Part shown: positions 63,117-64,000 of the stretch, one piece after another
How the letters are laid out: each line of letters opens with the position of its first letter
How positions within the stretch are numbered: position 1 is the stretch's first letter
NCBI GenBank assembly: GCA_019155185.1
Contig: CM032808.1
Coordinates: 7,926,716-7,990,715, forward strand
Direction of reading: 5' to 3'
Source: Beaufortia kweichowensis
Lineage: Eukaryota > Chordata > Actinopteri > Cypriniformes > Gastromyzontidae
Length of the DNA: 64,000 nucleotides
Position numbers and translations under genes: made by a program
Notes under the pieces: generated by a model
Database searches by the model: none
The model's input: the letters and a program-made list of their open reading frames with translations, nothing else
What the model was told of the DNA's origin: nothing

Positions 63117-64000
63117 ATTTGGATGAAAGAATGCATTGCTCCCACCATTCTGGAGAAACAATTGGTTATAGATCTGTTTCTCTGATTTGGAGCAGCAGAA
63201 GTCAGGATCTTTGGTGAGGCTGATGTTGATTAGCTGGGAGAGAATTTGTTTTGAATGTTTCTGAGCAAGTTAATGATTGATGTACAGAGGATGTTAAGAC
63301 ATAGATAGATAGTTTAGGTGTATAAAGTTATTGAAGGAAAAATGGGACAGGTGGCTGTGTGTGTATTAACAGGTAAGTGTGCATTGTTTATGTTTACAGT
63401 TTGAACTTTTACCTGTCCCACATTTTCTGATCTTGATAAGAGATTCGGGTCATGCGATGCTTTGTAACTTGTGGTTAAAAATGACATACCTCTGTGTTGT
63501 TGAAGGGACAGACTTGTCTTTAGTCTCTGACAGTCACTGTCACATCACATATAGTGATGCATTACTGTAATATACTGTATTTGCATACTGAATTATAATT
63601 TTTTTCTTCTACATCCATTTATACATTGATAGCATATCACTTTAAATCTTTTTCTGTCTACTGTATATGGTTTGCAACCTTTACAGCATTATTTTAAATA
63701 AAACACTTAACTTGAGTATTAATGTAATTTAACTGGTAAATTATGCTTTAATTTAATACTAAATTAATACTCAAGACCATGGGTTTGATTCAAGCACACG
63801 CTGATAAAATGAATCAATAATGTAATGAAATGGAATACAGTTTCATTTTTACCTCATCTCCACAAATACTGTACAGTTAATATTTGATGAAACTTCAAAG
63901 AATGATTTTTAGGTGAGTTAAGTATGCGATAACAAGCATTTTAGATAAGCTACCTTTTTGAGATTTGAAAGCAACTAATTGACCCTTATGGAATGTGTTG

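Larger units (their letters stand above)
57174..64000 (+). other. First coding intron of caskin2 (continues beyond the window)
   Basis: No exon-like sequence or protein similarity is visible on either strand in 6.8 kb. It holds two TTAA MITEs, the second copy of the 79-bp repeat and a ~100-bp duplicated flank, listed separately. The remainder is AT-rich and looks unique. Long first introns often hold enhancers, which sequence alone does not show. Confidence 0.6.

Noticed and set aside
55414..64000. Search for the last two exons of sialyltransferase copy C
   Set aside because: No sequence resembling YRPTNGA or FYINHD found; the copy is treated as truncated.

Overview
The window is vertebrate nuclear DNA. 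It is AT-rich, its genes are split by GT-AG introns, its 3' ends carry AATAAA signals, and many short interspersed DNA elements sit in introns. Protein families, gene order and repeat types (TTAA-flanked GGGATAGTT elements, Tc1-like and hAT-like termini, the fish 'CTTTTATCCAAA' SINE-like tail) point to a teleost, most likely a cyprinid-like fish. I saw no prokaryotic operon, CRISPR array, rRNA or convincing tRNA.

Layout, left to right: the last two coding exons of amz2 (+); slc16a6 (-), tail-to-tail with amz2; arsg (+), head-to-head with slc16a6; snx11 (-), tail-to-tail with arsg; tulp2 (+), head-to-head with snx11; stx4 (+); calcoco2 (+); snf8 (-), tail-to-tail with calcoco2; gip (-); mxra7 (+), head-to-head with gip; a tandem array of GalNAc alpha-2,6-sialyltransferases of ST6GALNAC1 type (two intact copies and one damaged, C-terminally incomplete copy, all +); and the first coding exon of caskin2 (+), whose first coding intron fills the rest of the window. 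From recalled human gene positions, amz2/slc16a6/arsg, snx11/calcoco2/snf8/gip and mxra7/st6galnac1/caskin2 all correspond to human 17q. tulp2 and stx4 do not, so the block looks like a rearranged 17q-type segment with a two-gene insertion. For every complete gene I joined exons by hand at GT-AG sites, and each gives an uninterrupted frame of the length expected for its family.

The genes do not form one pathway. They cover metalloprotease (amz2), monocarboxylate/ketone transport (slc16a6), lysosomal sulfatase (arsg), endosomal sorting (snx11, snf8), membrane fusion (stx4), selective autophagy (calcoco2), incretin hormone (gip), ciliary/phosphoinositide-binding tubby protein (tulp2), a small membrane protein (mxra7), mucin-type O-glycan sialylation (st6galnac1 array) and a neuronal scaffold (caskin2). 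The most notable signals are a gene-conversion-like patch between the first two sialyltransferase copies, decay of the third copy, a perfect 79-bp repeat shared by that third copy and a mosaic site in the caskin2 intron, a long acidic C-terminal extension on snx11, an interferon-response-like element before calcoco2, and a probable antisense LTR directly after the mxra7 stop codon. I found no evidence for an entirely new biological system; this is a conventional gene-dense fish segment with some interesting local evolution.
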